Positions 23,981 to 33,060 of a stretch of DNA of 61,148 nt are shown in pieces. Each line of letters starts with the position of its first letter. Within the stretch, counting starts at the first letter, position 1. A program made the position numbers and the translations under genes. This DNA is from Parasporobacterium sp. (lineage in GTDB: Bacteria > Bacillota > Clostridia > Lachnospirales > Lachnospiraceae). The notes beneath the pieces were generated by a model. That model ran no database searches, was not told the origin of the DNA, and saw only the letters and a program-made list of their open reading frames with translations. The DNA is taken from contig JAFWOB010000024.1 in NCBI GenBank assembly GCA_017510065.1, positions 1 to 61,148 on the forward strand. The letters run 5' to 3'.

Positions 23981-25528
23981 TTATTCTTCATAGAGCCATC
24001 CGTACATGCACTGCATGCCGTTGTAGTCAAGGCTTGCATTCTGGATCGTATCGATTGCTCCGAATAAGGTTGCAGTCTCCACCAACGGGATCACTGCGAA
24101 GTTTTCAAGGTTCCACTGCATTAACTCTGTATAGGCAGCTTTTCCTTTTTCAATGTCGGTTGTGCCGTAAACGGTATCAATGGCTTCATAAATAGAAGGA
24201 TCATCAACAAAGGAGTAGTTCTCCTGAAGAGGTCCTCTTCTGCCGTCTAATGCAGAAGCTGTCATGAATACCTGGGATCCGAAACGGGACATCAGATAAA
24301 TATCATAGGACCCTGACATAGCGTTCTGCTGCCAGGAAGGAATATCACCAAGGTTCAGTTCCAGTGTAATGCCAATCTGTGCCAGCTGGTTCTGAAGGAC
24401 TTCACAGAGCTTGGATTCGCTCTGAAGAGCATTGACCACAAGTGTGAATCCATCTGCGTATCCTGCTTCCGCAAGAAGAGCCTTTGCTGCTTCTAAATCA
24501 TAGTAGTCACCCATCGGCTCATAGTATTTGGAGGTTCTGGGAGCCAGTGAATCTGCCGGAAGAGCATGGCCGTCATAAGCTACCATCGCGAGAGCTTCTT
24601 TCTGGATCGCATAAGCAATGGCCTTACGTACACGGGCGTCTTTCAGGGCCGGATTCGGCGTAAAGTTCTCATTTCCTTCGCCTGCGTTGAGGTGCATTGT
24701 CATGATCGAATTGGACTGGCACTCGATTACCTGAAGTCCCGGTGTTGCAGCAATATCGTTTACCAAGGCTGTACCCAATCCATAGATAAAATCAACATCA
24801 CCGCTCTGAAGGCTCATGGCACGTGCAGAACCGTCACCAATGAAATAGAAAGTGATGTATTTGTAATACCCCTTTTCTCCGAAATAATCATCTCTGCGCT
24901 CTAATGTGATATGGTCGCCTTCCACCCATTCCACAAACTTGTATGCACCCGTTGCACATGCGCCGTTCTTCGCACATACTTCCGCTCCGCCGGCTTCTTC
25001 CATCAGATGCTGGCTGAATACGCCAAAGTTCTTGTTTCCAAGGCTGTGCACGATACCTGCATACGGCTCATATGTTTTTACAACAAGTGTATGGTCGTCG
25101 ATGATCTCGAAATTATCAACATCATAGTACGTATACTGTGTTGCGATCGTAGTCGGTGCCTCCTTGGCCATCTTGAACGAGAACACCACGTCACTTGCCG
25201 TGACAGGAGAACCGTCAACCGCTGTTGCGTTTTCATTCAGATGGATCACCGCCGATTTGCTGTCTTCCGCAATCTCCCAGGAATCCGCAAGACGCGGTCT
25301 GATGGTCTGGTCTCTGCTGTCGAAAGCGACCAGTGTATCATAAAGCAGATGTGTAAACGGGCAGTTTGCCGATGAAGCCGCGATCAATTCACAGATTGCA
25401 GTCGGTTCCATGGCCAGGCCGACCCTTAAGGTTTTGTCGCTCGGTTCTGCCGCTTTTGCCGGTGTCACTGTCCCCATAACAGCAACGGCAATCATTAAAA
25501 CTGCCAATAAAATCCCGATTTTTTTCAT
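23981..25528 (-). CDS. ABC transporter solute-binding protein, family 5, copy 3
   Basis: A 515-residue binding protein, paralogue of the one at 22368. The signal peptide (MKKIGILLAVLMIAVAVMG) ends near PAKA, again with no lipobox cysteine. The mature part starts TLRVGLAMEPTAICELIAA and continues with the same conserved blocks. It follows the ATPase gene after 15 bases and is the first of two binding proteins in the operon. It should deliver substrate to the permease pair at 27494-29389. Confidence 0.93.
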   Translation of the reverse strand: MKKIGILLAVLMIAVAVMGTVTPAKAAEPSDKTLRVGLAMEPTAICELIAASSANCPFTHLLYDTLVAFDSRDQTIRPRLADSWEIAEDSKSAVIHLNENATAVDGSPVTASDVVFSFKMAKEAPTTIATQYTYYDVDNFEIIDDHTLVVKTYEPYAGIVHSLGNKNFGVFSQHLMEEAGGAEVCAKNGACATGAYKFVEWVEGDHITLERRDDYFGEKGYYKYITFYFIGDGSARAMSLQSGDVDFIYGLGTALVNDIAATPGLQVIECQSNSIMTMHLNAGEGNENFTPNPALKDARVRKAIAYAIQKEALAMVAYDGHALPADSLAPRTSKYYEPMGDYYDLEAAKALLAEAGYADGFTLVVNALQSESKLCEVLQNQLAQIGITLELNLGDIPSWQQNAMSGSYDIYLMSRFGSQVFMTASALDGRRGPLQENYSFVDDPSIYEAIDTVYGTTDIEKGKAAYTELMQWNLENFAVIPLVETATLFGAIDTIQNASLDYNGMQCMYGWLYEE

Positions 25529-25543
25529 GTTTTTCTCCTCCTG

Positions 25544-26497
25544 TTATTTGCTATTTACTTCAAAACATGCACAGTAGTGTCCATTGCCGGTATCCTTCAG
25601 TCCCGGCATTTCTTTGAAACATCTGTCTGTTGCATATTGACAACGAGGTGCGAACCGGCATCCCGGTTTTGGTTCGATCGGGGAAGAGACTTCCCCTTTC
25701 AGGAGCATCCTGTCTTTGTTGGCACCCACAACCGGCTTGGGAATTGCTTCCAGCAGTGCCTGTGTATACGGATGAAGAGGATGCTTGAACAGATCCCTGG
25801 TCGGGCTCTTTTCTACAACGGTTCCCATATACAGAACAATAATCTCATCCGAAATATGCTTCACCACCGAAAGATCATGGGTGATAAACATGTAGGTCAG
25901 GCCTTTTTCTTCCTGAAGATCCTGCAGCAGGTTCAGGAACTGGGCCTGAATGGAAACGTCCAGTGCCGATACCGGTTCATCGCATACGATAAATTTCGGA
26001 TTCAGCGATAAGGCCCTGGCGATCCCGATCCTCTGCCTTCTTCCGCCGTCCAGTTCGTGAGGATAGCTGTTGGCAAATCTCTGGGAGATACCTACGGTAT
26101 CCATCAGGGATCTGGCTATTTCCTGACGTTCTGCCTTGTTTTTCCCGATCTTATAGATCTCAAGAGGCTCTTCGATCAGCTGCGTCACGCTGAACCTCGG
26201 ATCCAGTGAAGCATACGGATCCTGAAAGATCATCTGGATATCTTTTCTTAAGGCCTTGATCTCCCGCTTGCTGATATGGGTGATATCCCGCCCTTCAAAC
26301 AGTATCTGCCCTCCGGTGGGTTCATTTAAATGGATAATGGAACGTCCCAGAGTGGACTTGCCGCATCCGGATTCTCCGACCACGCCCAGGGTCTTTCCCC
26401 TCTCAATGGCAATACTGACATCATCCACCGCATGCAGCTCACCACCCGCGGTATGAAAGTATGTTTTCAGGTTTTTGGTTTCCAGAATAATATCCAT
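25544..26497 (-). CDS. dppF: ABC importer ATPase, DppF/OppF type, with altered signature motif
   Basis: A 317-residue ATPase. Walker A is GESGCGKST, Walker B is FIVCDEPVSALD, and the C-terminal oligopeptide-type cysteine region reads GCRFAPRCQYATDRC. The ABC signature normally reads LSGGQ; here it is LDGGR (HELDGGRRQRIGIARAL), replacing the phosphate-contacting Ser with Asp. The second DppF in the window (39315) shares this, so it is a lineage trait rather than an error. The start at 26497 overlaps the stop of the preceding ATPase gene (TGATG) and has GGAGG upstream. It should pair with the partner ATPase to power uptake. Confidence 0.92.
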   Translation of the reverse strand: MDIILETKNLKTYFHTAGGELHAVDDVSIAIERGKTLGVVGESGCGKSTLGRSIIHLNEPTGGQILFEGRDITHISKREIKALRKDIQMIFQDPYASLDPRFSVTQLIEEPLEIYKIGKNKAERQEIARSLMDTVGISQRFANSYPHELDGGRRQRIGIARALSLNPKFIVCDEPVSALDVSIQAQFLNLLQDLQEEKGLTYMFITHDLSVVKHISDEIIVLYMGTVVEKSPTRDLFKHPLHPYTQALLEAIPKPVVGANKDRMLLKGEVSSPIEPKPGCRFAPRCQYATDRCFKEMPGLKDTGNGHYCACFEVNSK

Positions 26498-27477
26498 CAC
26501 GAATCCTCCCCGATGCGGCTGCATCTTACGAAATGGCCCGGCTCGATCTCCACCGTCGGAGGCTCGCCTTCCTTACACCTGTCACAGTGTCTTTCACATC
26601 GGTCATAGAAGCTGCAGTACTGCGGAAGGTCCATCGGATCGCACATAAGACCGGGGATCGGTTTCAGCCGGTCCACTTCCTTATCCAGATCCGGGAGGGA
26701 TCCGAACAGCCCGATGGTATAAGGATGTGTCGGATGTTCGAACACCTGCTTCGTGGTTCCCATCTCAATGATCTCCCCTGCGTACATGACCGCGCAGTTA
26801 TCGCAGCTGTCTGCCACGACTCCGAAATCATGGGTGATCAGAAGAAGGGCTGTGCCGAACTTTTCCTTCAGTTCCCGGATCAGATGAAGGATCTGGGCCT
26901 GGATCGTAACATCCAGGGCAGTCGTCGGTTCATCGGCGATCAGGAGTTCCGGATTGCATGCCAGCGCAATGGCGATCACGACCCTCTGCTTCATCCCGCC
27001 GGAAAACTGATGCGGGAAATCTTTATAACGTTCCGGAGAGATTCCTACCAGTTCCAGCATTTCCGTAGCCTTCCTGGTTGCTTCCGCACGGGATACATCA
27101 TTATGAAGCCGGATCACTTCTGCGATCTGCTCCCCGACCCTTAACACAGGATTCAGCGAAGTCATCGGATCCTGAAAGATCATGCTGACCTCATCGCCCA
27201 GAACTTTGTGCTTTTTGCCCTTATTTTTTTCATCGTTCAGATCGACCCCGTTGATCGTGGCAGTTCCTTCAATGATATGGGCTGCCTGTTTGGGCAGCAG
27301 TCCCATGATGGAAAGGGCGATCGTCGTCTTGCCGGCTCCGGTCTCCCCTACAAGCCCTAGGCTTTCCCCTTTTGCAAGACTGAAGGAAACGCCGTTTACC
27401 GCTTCCACGATTCCTTCATCGGTCTCGTAATGGACCACCAGATCCTTGACTTCCAGGATGTTCTTTTTCTCTTCCAT
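26497..27477 (-). CDS. dppD: ABC importer ATPase, DppD/OppD type
   Basis: A 326-residue ATPase with Walker [10 protein letters not shown], an intact signature ([17 protein letters not shown]), Walker [13 protein letters not shown] and a C-terminal cysteine-rich segment [14 protein letters not shown], as in peptide-importer ATPases. It should form a heterodimer with the DppF-type partner, whose signature is altered, so one of the two ATP sites may be impaired. The gene is preceded by the permease genes and overlaps the next gene by one base. Confidence 0.94.
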   Translation of the reverse strand: MEEKKNILEVKDLVVHYETDEGIVEAVNGVSFSLAKGESLGLVGETGAGKTTIALSIMGLLPKQAAHIIEGTATINGVDLNDEKNKGKKHKVLGDEVSMIFQDPMTSLNPVLRVGEQIAEVIRLHNDVSRAEATRKATEMLELVGISPERYKDFPHQFSGGMKQRVVIAIALACNPELLIADEPTTALDVTIQAQILHLIRELKEKFGTALLLITHDFGVVADSCDNCAVMYAGEIIEMGTTKQVFEHPTHPYTIGLFGSLPDLDKEVDRLKPIPGLMCDPMDLPQYCSFYDRCERHCDRCKEGEPPTVEIEPGHFVRCSRIGEDS

Positions 27478-27493
27478 ATATCTGCCTCCCTTG

Positions 27494-28399
27494 TTACTTC
27501 AGCCTCGGATCCAGTGCGTCACGCACACCGTCACCGAACAGGTTCAGGGCAAACACGGCGATCATGATCGTAACGCCCGGGAAGATCAGATACCATGGCG
27601 CTGCAGAGATATAACTCTTGGCCGCGGAAAGGATGGAGCCCCATTCTGCCGTCGGAGGAACAATACCCACACCCAGGTAACTCAAGGCAGAGACCACCAG
27701 GATATTGCCCGCCACGGAAAAGGTGGTGACAACGATGATCGGTCCCAGGGCATTTGGCAGGATATGTTTCAGCATCATCCGAACACTCCCTGCGCCGATC
27801 GCCCTGGAAGCGTCCATATAGTCGGCGCCTTTCACCGTATAGACCGCGCCTCTCGTGATCCTGGCAAACAGCGGCAGGCAAGAGATCGTGATCGCGATGA
27901 TCATATTGGCTACGCCCGTACCGATGGCGGAAAGAACCGCCATGGCAAACAGCATGGCCGGGATTGCCTGGAAGATATCCATGATCCTCATGATGATGTC
28001 TTCCACCAGGCCTCCGTAATAGGCTGCCACCAGACCCAGCCCTCCGCCGATGAGCAGGGAAACTGCAGAACAGATAAAGCCCACCGGGATCGAGATCCTG
28101 GAACCATAAAGAAGTCTGACAAAAATATCGCGTCCGAAGTCATCGGTTCCGAAGATATGCTCCCAGCTGGGAGATTTGAGGATCTGGCTGTAATCCTGGA
28201 CATCATAGCCGGAAGGAGCGATGACCGAAGCGAAAATGGCCAGCAGTATCAAAAGGACTACGACCACAAGCCCTACGATCGCCAGCTTGTTTTTCGTCAT
28301 CCGCATCCATGCTTCCTGGCCCGGCGTATACTGCCGGAAGGTTTTTCCTTTGTTTTTCTTATTGAACCGCTCAATGGCCGGTGTTACTCTTTTTGACAT
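27494..28399 (-). CDS. dppC: ABC importer permease, DppC type
   Basis: A 301-residue inner membrane permease of the DppC/OppC family. A 35-residue cytoplasmic N-terminal extension is followed by six predicted transmembrane segments; the family marks HIFGTDDFGRDIFVRLLYG and the EAA-type coupling loop DASRAIGAGSVRMMLKHILP are present. It partners with the DppB-type protein encoded 12 bases upstream. The C terminus reads FGDGVRDALDPRLK, standard for the family. Confidence 0.95.
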   Translation of the reverse strand: MSKRVTPAIERFNKKNKGKTFRQYTPGQEAWMRMTKNKLAIVGLVVVVLLILLAIFASVIAPSGYDVQDYSQILKSPSWEHIFGTDDFGRDIFVRLLYGSRISIPVGFICSAVSLLIGGGLGLVAAYYGGLVEDIIMRIMDIFQAIPAMLFAMAVLSAIGTGVANMIIAITISCLPLFARITRGAVYTVKGADYMDASRAIGAGSVRMMLKHILPNALGPIIVVTTFSVAGNILVVSALSYLGVGIVPPTAEWGSILSAAKSYISAAPWYLIFPGVTIMIAVFALNLFGDGVRDALDPRLK

Positions 28400-28411
28400 T
28401 TTCCCACCCCC

Positions 28412-29389
28412 TTAAGCAGACGGAACTTCGGCAGCTTTTTTACGTTTCGGAGCTTTTCTCCTTTCGTAGGCTGCCTTGGTCCTCGGATCTATGAACGCAT
28501 AGGTCAGGTCCACAATAAGATTCATAAGACTGAATGTAATGGATATGATCAATACTCCTCCCAGAACAGCAGGATAGTTTCTGTTGGAAAGCCCGGTCAC
28601 AAGATACTGTCCGAGACCGGGAAGGGAGAATACCGATTCGATCGCGATGGATCCGCCCAGCATGGCACCGAACTGGGTTCCTACCGTTGTAATGATAGGG
28701 ATCAGGGCATTTCTCAGGCCATGCTTCAGGATGATGACGTTTTCCTTCTGGCCTTTTGCCCTGGCGGTATTGATATAGTCCTGCCGGACCACATCCAGCA
28801 TACTGGATCTGGTGATCCTCACTACATTGGCCGATGAAGTCAGACCGCAGGTGACGATCGGCATGATCCAGCCCAGAGGACTGGTGAGGCCAAAGGACGG
28901 AAGCCAGTGCAGTCTCATTGCAAAGAATAAAATAAACAGAAGACCCAGCCAGAACTGGGGCATCGATACCGCAGCCAGAGACAGGACACGACAGATATAA
29001 TCTATGATCGTATTCTGTTTCACGGCAGAGATAATGCCCAGTGGGAGTCCTACCAGCAGGGCCACAAAGATTGAGCCGATCGCCAGTTTGAACGTTACCG
29101 GCCATCTGTTCAGCAGTTCTCCCATAACAGGCTGTTTTGTTGTATATGATGTTCCCAGGTCACCCTTCGTCACAAAATCCTTGATATAGTTGAAGAATCT
29201 TGTTAAGACCGGCTCATCGAGTCCCAGTTCGCTGCGGAGATTATCACGCTGTTCCTGTGACGCGCCCGCACCGAGCAGGCTGTCCACCGGATCGCCCGGG
29301 GTCATTTCCTGCAATACGAACACGATGATCATAACGCCGACAATGACCAGGATCATCTGAAGAAGTCTCTTAATGACATACCTTCCCAT
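28412..29389 (-). CDS. dppB: ABC importer permease, DppB type
   Basis: A 325-residue permease with an N-terminal transmembrane helix (MGRYVIKRLLQMILVIVGV), the conserved MTPGDPVD, and the coupling loop ARAKGQKENVIILKHGLRN. Six transmembrane segments are expected. It follows the flavodoxin-like gene after 21 bases, so that gene seems to head the operon. The C-terminal tail is Lys/Arg-rich (RRKAPKRKKAAE). Together with the DppC-type protein it forms the transmembrane channel. Confidence 0.95.
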   Translation of the reverse strand: MGRYVIKRLLQMILVIVGVMIIVFVLQEMTPGDPVDSLLGAGASQEQRDNLRSELGLDEPVLTRFFNYIKDFVTKGDLGTSYTTKQPVMGELLNRWPVTFKLAIGSIFVALLVGLPLGIISAVKQNTIIDYICRVLSLAAVSMPQFWLGLLFILFFAMRLHWLPSFGLTSPLGWIMPIVTCGLTSSANVVRITRSSMLDVVRQDYINTARAKGQKENVIILKHGLRNALIPIITTVGTQFGAMLGGSIAIESVFSLPGLGQYLVTGLSNRNYPAVLGGVLIISITFSLMNLIVDLTYAFIDPRTKAAYERRKAPKRKKAAEVPSA

Positions 29390-29410
29390 AATGTTTCTCC
29401 GATCGTTTTA

Positions 29411-30349
29411 CTATGCCCGTTCCGGCTTCACTAAAATGTCGTAGTCTTTGTATTTGTCAAAATGAAGTTCTTCTGAATGCGCTTTCAGGTATTCCCTGAA
29501 TTCGTCATGGCGTTTTCCGATATTGATGATATGCTGTCTTCTGTATTCCGGATCGTCCGCTGCCAGCTCATCAAAGAATTCCACGACGATCTTTCCGTCC
29601 CGTTCCACAAACTGTCCCGGTTTGCTGCAGGTAGCACAGTGAACGCCTGTCTCCGTATCGATACAGACCGCGTTGCCGTGGCAGTTCGGGCATACGAAGT
29701 TATCTCCGCCCAGCCATTCGATATCATCGAATTTCTTTCCGACCTGGGAAACCACGTTTTCCGCCAGTTTTGAAACCCGTTCCAGATAATCCGGATGTTC
29801 CAGGACCTGGCCCGGTGCCGGGCAGAAAGTCGCGGCAAACTGATCCACCAGTTTGCATTTCGGCGATTTCAGGAAATGGAACATAAAATCCAGAGCTGTC
29901 TGGACATGGGTCGACGGACCGCCGCCTACGATGATCGTTCCGGCCGGTCTGTCCTTGAACCATCTTTCATCGATATCCGCCCCCTTGAAATCCCTGGCGT
30001 ATCTCTTGAATTCACGGTCGAAAGACGGGCCGCATCTGTCACCGAGCATCCGGAACAGACCCGGTGCCGTATTATTGTATGCAGGGGCGCTGATGATCAG
30101 GGCATCGCTAGCCAGGAAATGCTCCCGGAAGAAATCCATGTCGTCGCCCTTCAGATGACAATAACCGTTATGGCCATTGATGCAGCTGATGATACAGCCG
30201 TTGCATCCGAGACAGGGTTTGATATAAAGGTCGTGAAGTCTTATCATTTCCACTTCAAAGCCCTTCTTCTCACACGTCATCAGAGCTTCCTTCAAAAGGA
30301 TCTCACTGTTGCCCATATCACGGCCGCAGCTGATTCCCAAAACTTTCAT
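29411..30349 (-). CDS. Flavodoxin-like FMN reductase with C-terminal zinc ribbon
   Basis: A 312-residue protein of the NADPH-dependent FMN reductase/flavodoxin-like family. The N-terminal KVLGISCGRDMGNSEILL is the FMN phosphate loop; it is followed by CLGCNGCIISC, four cysteines that could hold an iron-sulfur cluster as in iron-sulfur flavoproteins. Near the C terminus CPNCHGNAV and HCATCSKPG form a likely zinc ribbon. The ATG at 30349 has GGAGGTG six bases upstream. It heads the ABC importer operon, which suggests that it acts on the imported compound, perhaps by flavin-dependent reduction. Confidence 0.85.
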   Translation of the reverse strand: MKVLGISCGRDMGNSEILLKEALMTCEKKGFEVEMIRLHDLYIKPCLGCNGCIISCINGHNGYCHLKGDDMDFFREHFLASDALIISAPAYNNTAPGLFRMLGDRCGPSFDREFKRYARDFKGADIDERWFKDRPAGTIIVGGGPSTHVQTALDFMFHFLKSPKCKLVDQFAATFCPAPGQVLEHPDYLERVSKLAENVVSQVGKKFDDIEWLGGDNFVCPNCHGNAVCIDTETGVHCATCSKPGQFVERDGKIVVEFFDELAADDPEYRRQHIINIGKRHDEFREYLKAHSEELHFDKYKDYDILVKPERA

Positions 30350-30495
30350 AGCATACACCTCCCCCATAAAACTCTATATAATAATAACACTCAATGATTG
30401 AAGAATTTAATGCAAAAATGTCATCATTCAGTTAAAAATATACTATAAATCGAATAAATCATCCCCCTTTATTATCTATTTTAACGAAAATTTAT
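30350..30495. other. AT-rich intergenic region upstream of the flavodoxin-like gene
   Basis: A 146-base AT-rich gap between the flavoprotein gene (stop at 30496) and the flavodoxin-like gene. It must hold the operon promoter. TATTAT/TATATA hexamers lie near 30373-30383 but no convincing -35 pairs with them at 16-18 bases. A short dyad TCAATGATTGA lies at 30391-30401. No terminator hairpin for the upstream gene is visible. Confidence 0.4.
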
Positions 30496-31989
30496 TTACA
30501 ACCTGTTATGCGCTGTTTCTGCCAGCTTTCTCCCTGTAAGGTAGCCGAACGTCAGACAGCAGCCGTAGTTGTGCCCCGCGATCCTGTAATTATAGCAGTC
30601 GGCAAACATATCTCCCGCGATGGTCCCGACTCCGTACAGTCCCGGGATCGGATCATCCTTTTCATCGCAGATCTGCATGTCGACATTGGTCCGAGGGCCA
30701 CCCAGAACAGTGAGGAAATAGAAGTCGTGCAAGATCCCGGCATAAAAAGGACCCTCTTTGATGGTCTGCAGATATTTGGCTTTTTTGTGGAAATCCTCAT
30801 CAATGCCTTTTTCACACAGTTCATTATACCGTCTTACTTCCGCCAGACCTTTCTCCACCGGGATCCCGATCTTTTCAAACAGCTCTTCCAGGGTATCCGC
30901 TTTTACGATCCTGCCGGCTTTTATGAAATTTTCCCAATTGGCAAAGATCTGCTCCCTGGTCAGGGGTTTTGCGTCCCTCGTTCCGCCCATGGCATAAAAG
31001 TCCAGTTTATCAGCATAAGCCTGATCCCAGATGCCCCAGGCTTTCTGCTCCGGTTCTCTCAGGACTGTGATGGCAGTATAAGCGCCATTGCAATCTTCGT
31101 TGCAGTATCTCTCCCCCCGGGCATTCAGTCGGAGTCCTCTGTGGGAACCATTTGGCATATGGGATCCGATGCGGCTTCCCTGGATCATGACTGCATTGGG
31201 AAAGGTTTTCTGCCAGGCAGCACCGGCTTCCAGCGCCATCTTATGACCTTCTCCTCTGTACAAGCCTTTGGTGATCATTCCGGCGTCGTAATTGACTTCC
31301 CGATTGGTAAAATACGGCGCAAATGTCGGACAGTATTTCTGCATCATCTCCGGATCAGCAGAAAAATCACCCGTTGCGAGCACGACCGCTGTCCCCGCCT
31401 CAAACAACACATTCCTGCCCTCCGGATCTTCTGCCGTCACGCCTGTTACCCGGCGATCCCCTTGTTCTTCCCGAACTAGATGGCGGGCAATATGCTGATG
31501 AAACACTTCACCGCCGAGAGCCTTGAAGTGATCCTCCATGACCTGCAGGGCGTATTTGATCCCCGATCCTGCCAGCTTTGAACCTGGTACCATGAATCCG
31601 TGGGTTCCCACAGGCTGATTCGTGGGGCTTTCCGGATCATCCCGGTTGCTGATCTCCAGAACAACTTTGATCCCGGTACCTTCCAGATGGTCCATGATCC
31701 AGTTCATGGCTTCCTCACTCCGATTATAAAACCGATACCATTTTCTCTGGTCCACCTGATAGGACTGGGAAGCCAGCTCTTCCAGATAGAAGCGCTCTAC
31801 CTCCTGCCTCTCATAGCCCTGTTCCTGCATGAGCCTGCTGTAGGAGGCGTGAACAGCTCCTCCTCTTCCCACAGGTCCTTTGCTGGCGGTAACGATTATG
31901 ACTTTCAGTCCCTGTTCCGCTGCGGAAAGAGCCGTGCTGAGTCCTGCCAGACCTTCTCCCACTACCACAACATCTGCCTGATACTTCAT
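30496..31989 (-). CDS. FAD-dependent oxidoreductase, fumarate reductase/ketosteroid dehydrogenase type
   Basis: A 497-residue flavoprotein. The FAD motif is at the N terminus (ADVVVVGEGLAGLSTALSA). The C-terminal FAD-contact segment reads GLYGVGTIAGDMFADCYNY, as in flavocytochrome-type fumarate reductases and steroid delta-1-dehydrogenases. The KADTLEELFEKIGI segment near residue 385 is also typical of that group. No heme or covalent-FMN motif is visible. The ATG at 31989 has GAGG six bases upstream. It follows the BKACE gene after 15 bases in the same unit. It probably reduces or desaturates a carbon-carbon bond next to a carbonyl; the substrate is unknown. Confidence 0.88.
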   Translation of the reverse strand: MKYQADVVVVGEGLAGLSTALSAAEQGLKVIIVTASKGPVGRGGAVHASYSRLMQEQGYERQEVERFYLEELASQSYQVDQRKWYRFYNRSEEAMNWIMDHLEGTGIKVVLEISNRDDPESPTNQPVGTHGFMVPGSKLAGSGIKYALQVMEDHFKALGGEVFHQHIARHLVREEQGDRRVTGVTAEDPEGRNVLFEAGTAVVLATGDFSADPEMMQKYCPTFAPYFTNREVNYDAGMITKGLYRGEGHKMALEAGAAWQKTFPNAVMIQGSRIGSHMPNGSHRGLRLNARGERYCNEDCNGAYTAITVLREPEQKAWGIWDQAYADKLDFYAMGGTRDAKPLTREQIFANWENFIKAGRIVKADTLEELFEKIGIPVEKGLAEVRRYNELCEKGIDEDFHKKAKYLQTIKEGPFYAGILHDFYFLTVLGGPRTNVDMQICDEKDDPIPGLYGVGTIAGDMFADCYNYRIAGHNYGCCLTFGYLTGRKLAETAHNRL

Positions 31990-32004
31990 CGTGTTCCTCA
32001 TTTC

Positions 32005-32883
32005 CTATGACAGTTTCGGGATTCCCAGGATCTGCCTTGCTTCATCCGGAGATGCCGTTTCATATCCCAGTTCATGAATGATCCTGACCATCCGTTCCAC
32101 CATTTCCGCATTGCTCTTCAGAAGCCGTCCTGGCCCGTAATAAATGTTGTCTTCCATACCGACACGGGCATTTCCGCCTTTCAGGATCGTCATGACACAT
32201 CCCGGGACATGGTTTTTGGCACCGATGGAAATGGTACTGAAATTAACAAACCTGTCTTTAGGAAGTTTCCTGATCATGAAATCCAGATTCTCTTCCGAAA
32301 AGGAGATCGCCCCCTGGCTGATCCTGTCCATTCCCATGACAAAAGACAGAGATACCGGATCGTCCAGAACGCCGGCCGGATACAGTACGCGGAACACATC
32401 TTCCACCGAAGTGGGATCAAAGCATTCCAGTTCCGGTTTAATTCCGAGATCTTTCATCATTTTGGCATATTTGCAGAGGAAATCCCGAAACCATTCATAG
32501 ACAAAGGTCCGACCATCCCAACTGGTACTGATCAGGGAACAATCAAGAGAGCACATATCCGGCTTGACCAGATCTTTGTAGTACAGAAGCTTCATTCCGT
32601 CTTCCGCCACCGTTCCCGCCCTGTTGGCCGGAGCTGTGGAATACTGGGTCATGATATTGCATTTTGCCCGGATCCTGGATCCGATCTCGCTGTAAACAGC
32701 CGGATCATTGGTGGATAATCCATCCTTGTCCCTGGCATGGATATGCACGATGGCAGCGCCTGCATTGTAACAGTCATAGGCGGAAGCAGCGATCTCTTCC
32801 GGCGTCAGCGGAATATTGGGATTGGCTTCTTTCCCATGAAAATTGCCCGTCTGCGCAACGGTAATGATGATCTTTCTGGACAT
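32005..32883 (-). CDS. BKACE family beta-keto acid cleavage enzyme (3-keto-5-aminohexanoate cleavage enzyme-like)
   Basis: A 292-residue enzyme of the BKACE family (DUF849). Members use a zinc-bound beta-keto acid and acetyl-CoA to give acetoacetate and a shortened CoA ester. The zinc site of the characterised enzyme corresponds to IVHIHARD (His47, His49) and the glutamate in VGMEDN (Glu244), both present. The ATG at 32883 has AGGAGG upstream; the long in-frame extension to 32997 is non-conserved. No lysine-fermentation genes accompany it, so the substrate is probably another beta-keto acid. It is cotranscribed with the downstream flavoprotein. Confidence 0.92.
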   Translation of the reverse strand: MSRKIIITVAQTGNFHGKEANPNIPLTPEEIAASAYDCYNAGAAIVHIHARDKDGLSTNDPAVYSEIGSRIRAKCNIMTQYSTAPANRAGTVAEDGMKLLYYKDLVKPDMCSLDCSLISTSWDGRTFVYEWFRDFLCKYAKMMKDLGIKPELECFDPTSVEDVFRVLYPAGVLDDPVSLSFVMGMDRISQGAISFSEENLDFMIRKLPKDRFVNFSTISIGAKNHVPGCVMTILKGGNARVGMEDNIYYGPGRLLKSNAEMVERMVRIIHELGYETASPDEARQILGIPKLS

Positions 32884-32980
32884 GTTCCATCCTCCTTTTC
32901 TTTTTATCGTAACATGCCGGGATGGCATGCTCCAATAAAAAACTGAATATGATTCTGTTTTATTTATAACACAATAAGTA

Positions 32981-33009
32981 TTAATGTAGTACCGCATTTG
33001 TTTTATAAT
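32981..33009 (+). promoter_or_regulatory. Promoter candidate for MATE transporter 2
   Basis: A perfect TATAAT at 33004-33009 lies 52 bases before the start codon, with a weak -35 (TTAATG at 32981-32986) at 17 bases. On the other side of the divergent region, the inverted repeat CATGCC-N5-GGCATG at 32913-32929 lies just upstream of the BKACE gene and may be an operator. Confidence 0.45.
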
Positions 33010-33060
33010 TGTAGATGGTTTATTATCAGCAACCGGTCAGATCCGGAAAAGGAATGTACT

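Noticed and set aside
32005-32883. Lysine fermentation operon based on the Kce-like enzyme
   Set aside because: No lysine aminomutase, 3,5-diaminohexanoate dehydrogenase or ammonia lyase is present.
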